Numbered from the stretch's first letter, positions 52,536 to 60,910 are shown. The stretch is DNA of 64,000 nt from Candidatus Leptofilum proximum (GCA_016710325.1 JADJXK010000002.1:2914001-2978000); one strand, 5' to 3'. A program made the numbers and translations. Notes: a model not told the origin generated them from the sequence alone.

Positions 52536-53321
52536 CTAATGGTTTTGCCACTGGTCCAGGTGCAGCTGGATGAAGTCGAGAACTTGATGATGCGCCTGCT
52601 TACTATTTTTTACAAAGAAGGGTTGACCGAACGAGAGATGAATGGGTTGGCGACGGTCGAGGGGGCCAAAATCGCGCAGGTAACGGCCGTTAATCAAAAA
52701 ATCGGTCTTCACGGCAATGGGCACCACCGGCACACCGGCCCTGGCGGCCAGCTTCACCCCTAGCGAGTTAAAATCGGCGGGGATAAACGTGGCGGTGCGG
52801 GTGTGCTGGGGGAACAGGACAATGGAATGAGCGCGCTGCAAGCGCTTTACACCTTCCACTAAAACTTTTTGCAGATCTTCGCGCGGGTTGGTGCGGCCGA
52901 CGGCGATGGGCTCACGCGCGTCCACCACCGGGCCAAACACCGGGTAACGCAGCAGCGACTCTTTCACCACGTAGCTGATTTCCTGGTGCAGCGGCAGCAG
53001 GCAGCCAAAAATATTGCCCTCCATGCTGCTCATGTGGTTGCTCACAAACACCACTGGTTCGTCTAAATCACGAATGTTGTCCAGACCGCTGATGTGGAAA
53101 CGGCCGTGGCACCGCTCTACCATCTTAAAAATGGCATAAGACGTTCCCGCCCAGGCCAGCCGGTCATACTTGCCCTGCCCCACCAGCCGCCGCGCCTTGA
53201 TGATTTCCCACACGAAGTGGAGATGCAGGGCCCAGCGGCTGCCCAACAGCAGCCGGTCCAGCCAGTGCCGCGGTGTGTCATCCGGTGTGTGATAGGTATC
53301 GTGGGGGAAGTAGGAATTCAT
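52536..53321 (-). CDS. PlsC-like acyltransferase with variant motifs
   Basis: The 261-residue product has the glycerolipid acyltransferase fold. Motif I reads NHMSSMEG, so the usual HX4D is HX4E (His96, Glu101). Motif III reads FPQHTRT instead of FPEGTR. The following FIPADFNSLGVKLAARAGVPVVPIAVKTDF segment is typical of a distinct branch annotated as 1-acyl-glycerol-3-phosphate acyltransferases. It probably acylates lysophosphatidate or a related lipid at the membrane. The start at 53321 is chosen because upstream codons overlap the deaminase gene. The gene follows the deaminase closely on the same strand. Confidence 0.83.
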   Translation of the reverse strand: MNSYFPHDTYHTPDDTPRHWLDRLLLGSRWALHLHFVWEIIKARRLVGQGKYDRLAWAGTSYAIFKMVERCHGRFHISGLDNIRDLDEPVVFVSNHMSSMEGNIFGCLLPLHQEISYVVKESLLRYPVFGPVVDAREPIAVGRTNPREDLQKVLVEGVKRLQRAHSIVLFPQHTRTATFIPADFNSLGVKLAARAGVPVVPIAVKTDFLINGRYLRDFGPLDRRQPIHLSFGQPFFVKNSKQAHHQVLDFIQLHLDQWQNH

Positions 53322-53352
53322 GGCGGAGATTATACCTGGAATGAAACCGGAA

Positions 53353-53991
53353 TCAGCAAAACAGCTGCTCTTGCAGCCAGCTGAGCATCGCATCCGTTTG
53401 GGTGGCTTGCTGCCCTAACTGCCACAGTGCACCGCTGGCAAAAATCGCCTGTCCCAGGTTGAGAGCAGCATGGGCTTGGGGAACGGCCGTCCGCACAAAA
53501 TCGACCCACGGATGCCGTCCTGTGCGCAGCATGGCCTCCGTCATGAGCACCAACAGCACGTCGGCCAGGGCCTCGTTTTCCGGTGGATACACCGGCAGCA
53601 GCCCCAGCGCCTTGTACGGTACCGTTTCGATCAAACAGGCGCTTCCGGCAAACGGATCATGCGTGGCAAAGTGGACCGTGCCAATGCGCATCATGCGGAT
53701 GGCACCCAGGCACATCATGCATGGTTCCATAGTGGTGTAAAGCGCGCAGCTTTGCGGCGGCACAGCGGTTTTGCTTAGCTGCACCAGGGCGTTCATTTCG
53801 GCGTGGGCCAGGCGGCCGCCGTGCAGCGGAGAGGTGGATTCGGTTTCGTGGATGCTGTTACGACCCTGGGCGACAATACGGCCGTCCTCAGCCACAATCA
53901 CTGCGCCAATCGGCAGCGACCCGGCACAGTAAGCTTCCCAGGCCAGGGAAACGGCCGTTTGCCACGGCAGCGATAGTGTGTTCCAAAGCAT
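53353..53991 (-). CDS. Nucleoside/tRNA-adenosine deaminase family protein
   Basis: This 212-residue cytidine-deaminase-fold enzyme has the zinc site HAE (His63, Glu65 in LAHAEMNAL) and PCMMC (Cys91, Cys94). The N-terminal SLPIGAVIV segment is typical of TadA/guanine-deaminase relatives. TadA converts adenosine 34 of tRNA-Arg to inosine, but TadA proteins are about 160 residues. This one has an extra helical C-terminal part of about 55 residues, so another nucleobase or nucleoside substrate is possible. It is encoded 80 bp after herA. Confidence 0.85.
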   Translation of the reverse strand: MLWNTLSLPWQTAVSLAWEAYCAGSLPIGAVIVAEDGRIVAQGRNSIHETESTSPLHGGRLAHAEMNALVQLSKTAVPPQSCALYTTMEPCMMCLGAIRMMRIGTVHFATHDPFAGSACLIETVPYKALGLLPVYPPENEALADVLLVLMTEAMLRTGRHPWVDFVRTAVPQAHAALNLGQAIFASGALWQLGQQATQTDAMLSWLQEQLFC

Positions 53992-53999
53992 GGGGGAAA

Positions 54000-54060
54000 A
54001 TCAAAGATTACGCAGATTGAACGAATTTTTATCTGCGTAATCTGCGAAATCTGTTGATAA
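54000..54060. repeat. ACGCAGATT/AATCTGCG inverted words after herA
   Basis: ATTACGCAGATTGAACGAAT-like words face ATCTGCGTAATCTGCG across a short loop, between herA and the deaminase gene. The same words occur at 63316-63398 and, in part, at 20183-20212. Confidence 0.55.
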
Positions 54061-54070
54061 AAGTCTCGGC

Positions 54071-55780
54071 TTACCCATACGAGAACCATTCGTCTATATC
54101 TTCGCTCTTCGGCTGGGGGACGCTGGCTTTGCGGCCTTTCATGTCGGTGTAGAACGTTTCGTCGTAGCGGCGGGAGCGCACAGGGATGGGCATCTTGACG
54201 CCCCATCCGAGCAGCAGCACCTCTTCCTTCTCCTGCAAACGGGCCAGCATGCCGCGCAGCTGGTCGCGCCCAGCCAGGCCGGTGAGCACGGCACGGATGT
54301 CGTCCTCATCCCCCAGCCAGCCGGTGATGCGGGTGCCCAGCTGGCTCATCACCTCGTCGTCGATGCCGGACGGCCGTTGGTCCACCACCAGCAGCGTGAC
54401 AAAATATTTACGCAGCTCGCGGGCAATGATGCCAAAGGCCGTCTGGCCAGACAGCTGTGGGTTCAGCAGCTTATGTGCCTCTTCGATGGCAATCAACAGC
54501 GGACGCGGTGCCGCGTCGCCATGTGTCTTGTGCCGCTCCGTCCGGCGCACCCAATGCTGGCGAATGCGCCGCGTGAGGATGTTGGACACCAGCAGGTAAT
54601 CCAGGTCGTTGTCGTACTCCCCAAAACTGAGTATGACGTGACGGCCGTTTTCCAACTTATCCACAATTTCCTTGACGAAATCCTGCGCGGGCCGCTCTAC
54701 GACATAAGGCTTATCATTTATCACCGCCAGCTTGCGATGCAGCGCTTCGGCCGCCTTCTCATGCACGTTGTTCTGCCGTGCCCAGGCCGCCACCGAGTTA
54801 TCGGCGGGGAACGTTTTGCCACTTTCGAGATCGGTTTCCACGGCACCCGGCTCCAGCTTCATAAACTCGGCAAACCAGTTCTCGTTAAACGAGCGCACCA
54901 GCGCGTTGAGCGTCACGCCCGCCGTGTCGGTCAGATTTAGCGCCTCAGACAGGAGCTCGATGTCGCTGGTGTGGAAATCTTTGAGGGCAATTTCCAGGGT
55001 GAAGTCGGGTGCTTTGCCGCGCACCATCGCCCCCTTACCCAGCGCCGCCACCTGCACCTTGCTGCTGCCAAACAGGCTGCGCAGGCCGCGCACGGTCTCC
55101 AGACGGTCGGTGTCTGTATCGTCGAAGGCGTATTCGTTGTGCATGTCGAACACCAGGGCGGCGGCGACATCTTCCAGAATCAGCCCGGCCAGGACCATGC
55201 GGGTGAGGAAGCTTTTACCCGTGCCCGTTGCCCCAAAAATACCGCTGCTGCGCTTGACAAACTTCTTCAAATCCAGCCGCACCGGGTAGCCTTGCTCGAT
55301 GGTGTGCCCGACGACAAACATGCCATCGCCCGATTCGCCAAAGATTTGGGCCACATCGGCCTCGTTGGCCTGGCGCACCTCGGCATGATGCGCGGGCACG
55401 GTTTTTACCGGCTTGGGACCGGGCGATTCCAGGTTGTTGGCCACGCGGTCTTCCCACTCGGCGCGTTCGGCTGCGCCAAATTCCGGCCCGGTGTCCATGA
55501 GCAGCGTGGGGTACATCATCAGGGTGGTGTAGAGGGTTTTGCCCAGCAGGGCTTGCTGGATGGCAGGCTGGAGCCGGTCGGTTTTTTCGTCGGCAAAGCG
55601 GGGGTCGGTGCTGCCCAGCTGCAGGTCGGTGATGAGGCCGTAGTAGTGGTAACGGCCGTTTTCACACACCACAAAACTGCCCTCCTGCACCCGGTCCGCG
55701 GGCACCGTCAACCGAATGCGAAAGCCTTCTTTCAACCCGCCGCCAACAATGTAGCCGATTGGTTCGTTGATTACGTCCAT
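54071..55780 (-). CDS. herA: HerA-family DNA translocase/helicase
   Basis: The 569-residue ATPase has an N-terminal HAS-barrel-like domain (INEPIGYIVGGGLKEGFRIRL). A FtsK/HerA motor has Walker A GATGTGKS (183-190), acidic FDMHNEYAFDD, and Walker B PLLIAIEEAHKLLNP. The arginine-finger region follows (ARELRKYFVTLLVVDQRPSGIDDEV). HerA hexamers pump DNA into the NurA nuclease for end resection in archaea and some bacteria. The nurA gene lies upstream in the same run, with a HAS-barrel gene and an AT-rich unknown between them. The start ATG at 55780 has GAGG upstream. Confidence 0.92.
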   Translation of the reverse strand: MDVINEPIGYIVGGGLKEGFRIRLTVPADRVQEGSFVVCENGRYHYYGLITDLQLGSTDPRFADEKTDRLQPAIQQALLGKTLYTTLMMYPTLLMDTGPEFGAAERAEWEDRVANNLESPGPKPVKTVPAHHAEVRQANEADVAQIFGESGDGMFVVGHTIEQGYPVRLDLKKFVKRSSGIFGATGTGKSFLTRMVLAGLILEDVAAALVFDMHNEYAFDDTDTDRLETVRGLRSLFGSSKVQVAALGKGAMVRGKAPDFTLEIALKDFHTSDIELLSEALNLTDTAGVTLNALVRSFNENWFAEFMKLEPGAVETDLESGKTFPADNSVAAWARQNNVHEKAAEALHRKLAVINDKPYVVERPAQDFVKEIVDKLENGRHVILSFGEYDNDLDYLLVSNILTRRIRQHWVRRTERHKTHGDAAPRPLLIAIEEAHKLLNPQLSGQTAFGIIARELRKYFVTLLVVDQRPSGIDDEVMSQLGTRITGWLGDEDDIRAVLTGLAGRDQLRGMLARLQEKEEVLLLGWGVKMPIPVRSRRYDETFYTDMKGRKASVPQPKSEDIDEWFSYG

Positions 55781-55795
55781 AAAAATCCTCGGAAA

Positions 55796-55872
55796 GTGAT
55801 TGGGTAACTGGGTAATTAAGTAATTAGACCAGCCCAATTACCCAATTACTCAATTACCAAATTACCAATCCC
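55796..55872. repeat. CAATTAC-type hairpin covering the end of the HAS-barrel gene
   Basis: TGGGTAACTGGGTAATTAAG-like words face CAATTACCCAATTACTCAAT-like words. The repeat encodes the last residues (NLVIE) and the stop codon of the HAS-barrel gene. Relatives are at 3198-3238 and 13347-13386. Confidence 0.7.
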
Positions 55873-56481
55873 CAACGATGGCAATGCATCGCTCAACGCT
55901 TCCAGCGTGGGAATGAGCACATCATAGTTACTGCGCAGCAGTTCAATCAGTTCGTTGACCACTTCCACAGCCCAGTCCTGGTCGTTGCCGCGCAGGGCGT
56001 AGGTGGTGCTGATGTGGGCTACCAGCAGCTGATCCACCGGGACGGGGCTGCCCACGGCGCGCAAAATGAGGCGCAGGTAGCCCAGGTTATCGGTAAAATC
56101 GCGGATGTCGCTGGGGTTGGTGACCAGTTCAACCGGGTCGAGGTTGAGCGGGGGGCGTGGGGGGAGGCCGTGTTTGACACGGCCGTTCAGCTGGTACCCC
56201 ACCGCCAACACGCTCATCTCAATCGGCAGCAACCGGTTGTTGCGCTGATCCTCAATCACCGACGGCGCGGGATTTTCCGCCAGCACCAGCCGCCGCACCA
56301 GCGGATCGTCGTCGATGCTCATGTTGTAGATGAGGCCGTAGATGCACTCTCGATCATCCACCGGCTGGGCGCGCACCAGCCCGCCAAAGGCTGGCACGCT
56401 CAGCTGCCCTACGCGGCAGCCTACAGCAAACCCCGTCGTGCTGGCCCGCAAAATACGGCCGATTTCCTGATTTTTAGTCAT
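55846..56481 (-). CDS. HAS-barrel-like protein associated with HerA
   Basis: The 211-residue soluble protein has an N-terminal part (EIGRILRASTTGFAVGCRVG, FGGLVRAQPVDDRECIYGLIYNMS) that resembles the HAS barrel found at the front of HerA. A C-terminal helical part follows (LLVAHISTTYALRGNDQDWAVEVVNELIELL). Free HAS-barrel proteins are known beside HerA in some bacteria and may help assemble HerA-NurA. The identification rests on pattern and context rather than a decisive motif. Its last residues and stop codon are encoded by a CAATTAC-type repeat. Confidence 0.6.
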   Translation of the reverse strand: MTKNQEIGRILRASTTGFAVGCRVGQLSVPAFGGLVRAQPVDDRECIYGLIYNMSIDDDPLVRRLVLAENPAPSVIEDQRNNRLLPIEMSVLAVGYQLNGRVKHGLPPRPPLNLDPVELVTNPSDIRDFTDNLGYLRLILRAVGSPVPVDQLLVAHISTTYALRGNDQDWAVEVVNELIELLRSNYDVLIPTLEALSDALPSLGIGNLVIE

Positions 56482-56509
56482 GTCAGTACCGTTTTGAAGT
56501 TCTGGAATC

Positions 56510-57496
56510 TTATTGCAGGGAATAAAATTCCATAATCCCCTGTTCTCCCTGAGTCCAATTTTCAGGGAATGTCTTCGTATAATTCTTCACAATTTTGTTT
56601 GAAAGCTCTCCCCTATCTTTTTCACAGAATGCAGAAAGAACCCCTCTTACACCTAACTCGCAAAAGTGTATCAAATACCTGAATCGTTTGTGAAAATCAT
56701 CCACGTGTACTGATAATACTTGGTTACGATCTGGCAAAGTGATTTCGTCTTTTTGAGGAATCCATTTCAATCCCAAGTGATGATTACCAGCATTTCGTGA
56801 CACTCTATAAAACTCTTTTTCCTGCACAAACAATTTGTTTACGATGTGCGATTGATCTGTATGATGATGAAGCCAATCAATATAATCTGAAGGAGACAAA
56901 AGTGAAGAATCACTTTCTGTTTCGGGCAATCCATCTTTCACTTTTAAAGCACGACGTACAACAAACATTATCCGGGTAAAAGTCAATTCATAGCTATCCT
57001 TAATACCACGTAGAACAACCCTCAATTGCAATTCTTCGTGATCTTTAGCTTTGTCAAAAAGTTGGAGGGCAAAACGCTGCACCCTTGGCTCAAGCTTATC
57101 AAAGTGCACAAAATTGATAAAGTCACTCGACTTGGTCAATCTAGCAATCCCATCCAAAGAAACAGCATCAACCAGTTTAGCTCGGGCAAGGAATTCGGAA
57201 ACCAGTTCTTTGATTTTTACCAACTTTTGCTGAGTTTTATAGATTTCATCTCCACTCAACCGTAGATTGTGGAAACAATCATCTACATATTCTGATGCAA
57301 AAGTCTTTGCCCCTTCGAAAACCCAATCATTGGTCAGTATCAATGGCAAAACTTCAATAGAAAAGAAGTGATGTAAATATTCAACAAGTGCAAATTCCCC
57401 CTTATTGGCCACATCTATTTCTTCTTGTCGTTTCCCTTCCTCCAAAATTTGGTCGAAATCAAAACGAAAAAGCTGGTGCGGTTGTATGCTTTTCAT
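56510..57496 (-). CDS. AT-rich protein of unknown function inserted in the HerA-NurA module
   Basis: This 328-residue, mostly helical protein is unlike its neighbours: the gene is roughly 40% G+C by eye against about 60%, and it has no ACGGCCGT motif. It begins 8 bp after nurA and ends 28 bp before the HAS-barrel gene, so it is cotranscribed. A VSRNAGNHHLG segment (Arg-x4-His with Asn next to Arg) in a helical setting recalls the RX4-6H motif of HEPN RNases; this is a guess. I do not recognise the family. The content and place suggest recent transfer, perhaps of a defence-related subunit. Confidence 0.75.
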   Translation of the reverse strand: MKSIQPHQLFRFDFDQILEEGKRQEEIDVANKGEFALVEYLHHFFSIEVLPLILTNDWVFEGAKTFASEYVDDCFHNLRLSGDEIYKTQQKLVKIKELVSEFLARAKLVDAVSLDGIARLTKSSDFINFVHFDKLEPRVQRFALQLFDKAKDHEELQLRVVLRGIKDSYELTFTRIMFVVRRALKVKDGLPETESDSSLLSPSDYIDWLHHHTDQSHIVNKLFVQEKEFYRVSRNAGNHHLGLKWIPQKDEITLPDRNQVLSVHVDDFHKRFRYLIHFCELGVRGVLSAFCEKDRGELSNKIVKNYTKTFPENWTQGEQGIMEFYSLQ

Positions 57497-57504
57497 GTTG
57501 ATTT

Positions 57505-58719
57505 CTAAAATCCCTCGTGGCGGGTACGGCCGCCTCGGGCCAGTTCTTTGCTGCCTTGCTTGGAGGTAATGTCGTTGCTGATGCCGTGCCGCTCCATGAT
57601 GACGTCAATCATGAAGTTGAGCTCGCTGGCGTCTTGCCGGCCGACCACGGCCATCTCATCGGCGCGGGCAATGACGTACGGGTAGTTGCCCATGATACGG
57701 CATTGATCGATGAGGAGGCTGTGAACGGCCGTTACACTTGCCTCATCCTCCGCCACCCACCGGGGAATATCCACTCGCGCAATGCCCTGCCCCGTCGCAC
57801 CGGGATTGAGATAGAAAAAGCAAACTTCATTGGCCGCATCCTGGGCCATAAACACGTTGTTGGGATCAGAAATGTTCGCAAAAACGGCGCTGCGCTCGCC
57901 CGGCCCCAAAATCTGGCTGAAGACGTCGGCGTCGGTCACGCCCTGTGTGGCCTTACGCTGGCCCAACTCCCGCCAGTTAAAATGAGCGTCTGACAAACCC
58001 ACAATGGAGCGCAGCAGCGTCGTCACGGCGCTGGTGCCGGGGCGGTCGATGTAGCCGCAAAGCAGCGCCCCAGCCTGGTGGATGCCGGTCATGTGGCTGC
58101 CCCATTCGGTTACGGCCGTATTCTCCGCCACCCCTGCCGAGCCAATGGGCCAGTAGAGCAGCCGCTGGTCCAAAATGGCCAGCAGCGGTGCCGCGTTGTG
58201 CCGGTTGGCCACTGTTTGCTGAGCCAATGTTTCAATTTCCTGGATATCCCGCTCGATGCTCACCGCGCCGGGTGTATCGTTAAAATCGTCGATAGCTTCG
58301 TCGCTTTCGGGATAGAAAATGTCGGGTTGGGAGAAGGTTTCGGGTGTACGGCCGCTGCCATGATGATAAATAATGCCGCCCACATTAATCAGGTAGTACA
58401 GGTGTGCCGCGTGCCGATCCGGCATGATCTGGCTGCCATCGGCGGCAATGAGGGTGGCCTGCGGCGGCGGTGGTGGGGCGGGGATGTGGCTGTCGAGCGG
58501 TTCATTTTCGGCAAACGGCCGTGCCGAGCGGTAAAACTTCGGGTCGGATAACTCTTTAGCGGTGGAGAGGGCATTGGTTACGGCCGTCCAATTCGTGCGG
58601 TAGGTGTGCAGCGTCTCCAATGCCTCGGTCACCCGCTCCCGCCGCTGGCTCAGGCGGCGGGCGGTGGTTTGGGCCATTATTTCTAAATCCGCGGTTAGCT
58701 TTTCAAATTCCAGAGTCAT
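57505..58719 (-). CDS. nurA: NurA-domain nuclease
   Basis: The 404-residue protein has the NurA fold, an RNase H-like nuclease. The first metal site is IAADGSQI (Asp94). Acidic and His residues in LLAILDQRLLYWP, CGYIDRPGTSAV and LLIDQCRIMGNYPYVIARADEMAV supply the rest. NurA degrades DNA when HerA feeds it the duplex. The gene is first in a minus-strand run: nurA, unknown AT-rich gene, HAS-barrel gene, herA. The first 60 residues are helical and may contact HerA. Length matches larger bacterial NurA proteins. Confidence 0.87.
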   Translation of the reverse strand: MTLEFEKLTADLEIMAQTTARRLSQRRERVTEALETLHTYRTNWTAVTNALSTAKELSDPKFYRSARPFAENEPLDSHIPAPPPPPQATLIAADGSQIMPDRHAAHLYYLINVGGIIYHHGSGRTPETFSQPDIFYPESDEAIDDFNDTPGAVSIERDIQEIETLAQQTVANRHNAAPLLAILDQRLLYWPIGSAGVAENTAVTEWGSHMTGIHQAGALLCGYIDRPGTSAVTTLLRSIVGLSDAHFNWRELGQRKATQGVTDADVFSQILGPGERSAVFANISDPNNVFMAQDAANEVCFFYLNPGATGQGIARVDIPRWVAEDEASVTAVHSLLIDQCRIMGNYPYVIARADEMAVVGRQDASELNFMIDVIMERHGISNDITSKQGSKELARGGRTRHEGF

Positions 58720-58761
58720 GGGCGCTATTGTAAACCGTAACCAAACTGGCGTAAACCAAAA

Positions 58762-58850
58762 ATTTACCGCGGAGGGTGCGGAGAACGCAGCGTTTTACCG
58801 ATTACCGATAACGGATTACCGAATACCGTTCACGGTTCACGGTACAAATC
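58762..58850. repeat. Mixed CGCGGAG and TTACCGA word repeats
   Basis: CGCGGAGGGTGCGGAG-like words adjoin TTACCGATTACCGATAACGG-like words between nurA and yjjX. The repeat encodes the last residues and stop of the YjjX-like protein. Confidence 0.6.
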
Positions 58851-59357
58851 GGGCGAGACAAACGGCGCAAACGCGTACGCCACGGCCAGGGCAAAGGTCT
58901 CGCCGCGCAGCACCAGGCCGTTGGTGAGCGCCCCCACCGCGCCCCCCTTTTGCTTGATGTTGTGATCGCCCAGAATCTCATCCATTACGTCGCCGAGCTC
59001 GGTGCCCGCCAGCACTTTTTGGGCGATATGGTCGGGCAAGGGCAAACGACCGCCGCCACCAATGCCGGTACGGCCGTTCCGATCCACCACCACCACCCAG
59101 CCATGCAGCGTCAGGCCAAACGGCTCGGGCTGCACACCGCCTTCCAGACCAACGCCAAAGTCCGCGTCCAGCGCCTCGCGGGCGGCCACGGCCCGATTGT
59201 GTGCCCCAACGCGTGTCTCTTCGTCGGTCATAGGCATCTCGCTGACGCCACTGGGCACGGCAATGGGCGCAATTTCGGCGTCCGGCCAGATGCGGGTGAT
59301 GGTGTGGCGAACGGCCGTTACCTTCACCGGATTTGTGGAACCAACAGCAATTTTCAT
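58830..59357 (-). CDS. yjjX: Inosine/xanthosine triphosphatase, YjjX family
   Basis: The 175-residue product has the YjjX layout: MKIAVGSTNPVK at the start and DEETRVGAHNRA for the substrate loop. GVGLEGGVQ and GGGGRLPLPDHIAQKVL follow. The enzyme hydrolyses non-canonical ITP and XTP so that they do not enter RNA or DNA. The catalytic glycine-rich and acidic residues are present. Its C-terminal YREP and stop codon fall inside a TTACCGA-type repeat, so the very end may have been altered by the repeat. Confidence 0.9.
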   Translation of the reverse strand: MKIAVGSTNPVKVTAVRHTITRIWPDAEIAPIAVPSGVSEMPMTDEETRVGAHNRAVAAREALDADFGVGLEGGVQPEPFGLTLHGWVVVVDRNGRTGIGGGGRLPLPDHIAQKVLAGTELGDVMDEILGDHNIKQKGGAVGALTNGLVLRGETFALAVAYAFAPFVSPDLYREP

Positions 59358-59368
59358 GGAAAAAAAAG

Positions 59369-59427
59369 AGTGGAGATTGGAGATTGGAGATTCAGAGAAT
59401 TCTAACCCCCAATCTCTAATCTCCTAA
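59369..59427. repeat. GGAGATT-type hairpin on the 3' side of the GbsR gene
   Basis: GTGGAGATTGGAGATTGG-like words face CCCAATCTCTAATCTCC. A second copy of the same family is at 60048-60106, on the other side of the regulator gene. Confidence 0.65.
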
Positions 59428-59964
59428 TCAACCAATTTCTATTTTGGTGACAGAGTCAAAATCGAGGGATTCCTGGCCGCCCAGCACCGTTTCCAGGGCC
59501 ATCTGGGCAAATTCAAAAAACGCCTGCAGGTCATCGATGCGCTCCAGGTAATACCTGGCCAGTTCCTGTTCTTCTTCGCTCAGCTGATCATTGGCGGATT
59601 GCAGTTTCTCCACACTCTCGCCCAGCACCTGCAGAGCCATCTGCACTTCGCGCCGCTCGCGACTGTCCAGCACGTTGCGGATCACCTGCCACAGGTCCGA
59701 TTCGGCCTGGTAATACTTTTTGCGCTCGCCGCGCATCCACACCTCGGTGGCCATACCCCAGCGCTCCAGGGCGCGCATGTTCATGCTCACCGACCCCTTG
59801 CTGATGCGCAATGTATCGGCCAGATCGTCCAGCGAGAGCGGCTCCGGGTTCATGAGCAGGGTGCCATACAGCCGCCCCATCACTTCACTAAAGCCAAAAA
59901 AGCGGGCCAATCGGCCCAAGCCAGCCACAGTACTATCATTAACGGCCGCTAAATTTTTATTCAT
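59428..59964 (-). CDS. GbsR/MarR-type transcriptional regulator
   Basis: The 178-residue protein has the GbsR start (GLGRLARFFGFSEVMGRLYGTLLMNPEPLSLDDLADTL), with the winged helix RISKGSVSMNMRALERWGMA and GERKKYYQ as its wing. A helical dimerisation tail follows. GbsR proteins often respond to choline or other small ligands, but no such operon is present. Upstream, at 59991-60028, TGAATGTAC and TGAACGTAC are spaced 27 bp and ACGTACGT forms a palindrome, a possible operator. The gene is enclosed by two GGAGATT-type hairpins. Confidence 0.87.
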   Translation of the reverse strand: MNKNLAAVNDSTVAGLGRLARFFGFSEVMGRLYGTLLMNPEPLSLDDLADTLRISKGSVSMNMRALERWGMATEVWMRGERKKYYQAESDLWQVIRNVLDSRERREVQMALQVLGESVEKLQSANDQLSEEEQELARYYLERIDDLQAFFEFAQMALETVLGGQESLDFDSVTKIEIG

Positions 59965-59990
59965 CGCTTTCCCCTGCGTTCAGAACGTTT

Positions 59991-60028
59991 TGAATGTACC
60001 TGATGTTAGCAAAGTTGTGAACGTACGT
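59991..60028. promoter_or_regulatory. Candidate operator upstream of the GbsR-type gene
   Basis: TGAATGTAC (59991-59999) and TGAACGTAC (60018-60026) are near-identical direct repeats, and the second overlaps the palindrome ACGTACGT (60021-60028). They lie 27-64 bp upstream of the start. The assignment to the regulator itself is inference. Confidence 0.4.
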
Positions 60029-60047
60029 CAACAGAAGGGAGTGGCAA

Positions 60048-60106
60048 GTGGAGATTGGAGATTAGAGATTAGTTCAATCTCCAGTCTCCAGTCTCTAATC
60101 TCCAAA
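60048..60106. repeat. GGAGATT-type hairpin on the 5' side of the GbsR gene
   Basis: GTGGAGATTGGAGATTAGAG-like words face CTCCAGTCTCCAGTCTC-like words and reach the stop of thiD. It pairs in family with 59369-59427. Confidence 0.65.
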
Positions 60107-60892
60107 AAGGGCCAGGGGTCCGTGCCCGCCGCCTAGCTGCCAGTGGGCAGCCCATTCGATGGCACGGTGGGTGAACTGTTGGGCCTGGGTGAGGGCATCC
60201 GTCAGAGTGAGGCCCTGCGCCAGAAAGGCACAAATCGCCGCGGAAAGCACATCGCCGGAACCGTGGGTGTTGGCTGTCTCGATGTGTGGCTGGCGAAAAT
60301 CGGTGAAGGTTGCACCGTCAAACAACACATCAACCCGATTTGGACCGTCGCGGAAGCTTTTGATGAGCACATTTTTGGCGCCGATTTCGTGCAGGCGGGT
60401 GGCGGCACGGCGCAGCGTGGTGTAGGAATCAATAGAGGAGGTTTGCAAGAGGACGGCCGTTTCCACCAAATTTGGCGTCACAAGATCAGCCAGGGGCAGC
60501 AGGTAGGCCAGGTACACCTGGCGCACCACGTCCGGGAACATGCTCTGGCCGCGGTGGTTCACCAGCACAGGGTCGATGACAATCGGCGCTGGTTTGTATT
60601 TTTGCAGCAGCGCGGAGACGGCGATAACCAGTTCGGCCCGGCCCAAGAAGCCCGTTTTTACGGCCGTTGCCCCATAGTCACTCAACACCGCTTCCAGCTG
60701 CGACTGTACAAACTGCGGCGTCATCCAGGCAATATCTTGCACGGTCTGGCTGTTTTGGGCGGTCACGGCCGTAACCACACTCATCCCATAGCCGCCCAGC
60801 ACCGTCCACGTCTTCAGGTCGGCCTGGATGCCCGCCGCCCCGCCGCTGTCCGAGCCGCCGATGGTGAGGAGTTTGACAGGTTCGTGTGTCAT
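60095..60892 (-). CDS. thiD: Hydroxymethylpyrimidine/phosphomethylpyrimidine kinase
   Basis: The 265-residue ribokinase-fold enzyme phosphorylates HMP and HMP-P for thiamine synthesis. Diagnostic segments are LTIGGSDSGGAAGIQADLKT at the start and VKTGFLG. PIVIDPVLVNHRGQ and the anion-hole/catalytic THGSGDVLSAAI follow. Length is standard. The ATG at 60892 starts the family-like sequence; codons before it lie in repeat DNA. No other thi genes are adjacent, so it may serve salvage. Confidence 0.94.
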   Translation of the reverse strand: MTHEPVKLLTIGGSDSGGAAGIQADLKTWTVLGGYGMSVVTAVTAQNSQTVQDIAWMTPQFVQSQLEAVLSDYGATAVKTGFLGRAELVIAVSALLQKYKPAPIVIDPVLVNHRGQSMFPDVVRQVYLAYLLPLADLVTPNLVETAVLLQTSSIDSYTTLRRAATRLHEIGAKNVLIKSFRDGPNRVDVLFDGATFTDFRQPHIETANTHGSGDVLSAAICAFLAQGLTLTDALTQAQQFTHRAIEWAAHWQLGGGHGPLALFGD

Positions 60893-60910
60893 GGGAGAGG
60901 AGGAAGGCGT

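Noticed and set aside
59991..60028. Firm assignment of a choline-type GbsR operator
   Set aside because: The direct repeats are short and no choline or betaine genes are nearby, so it is kept only as a low-confidence site.
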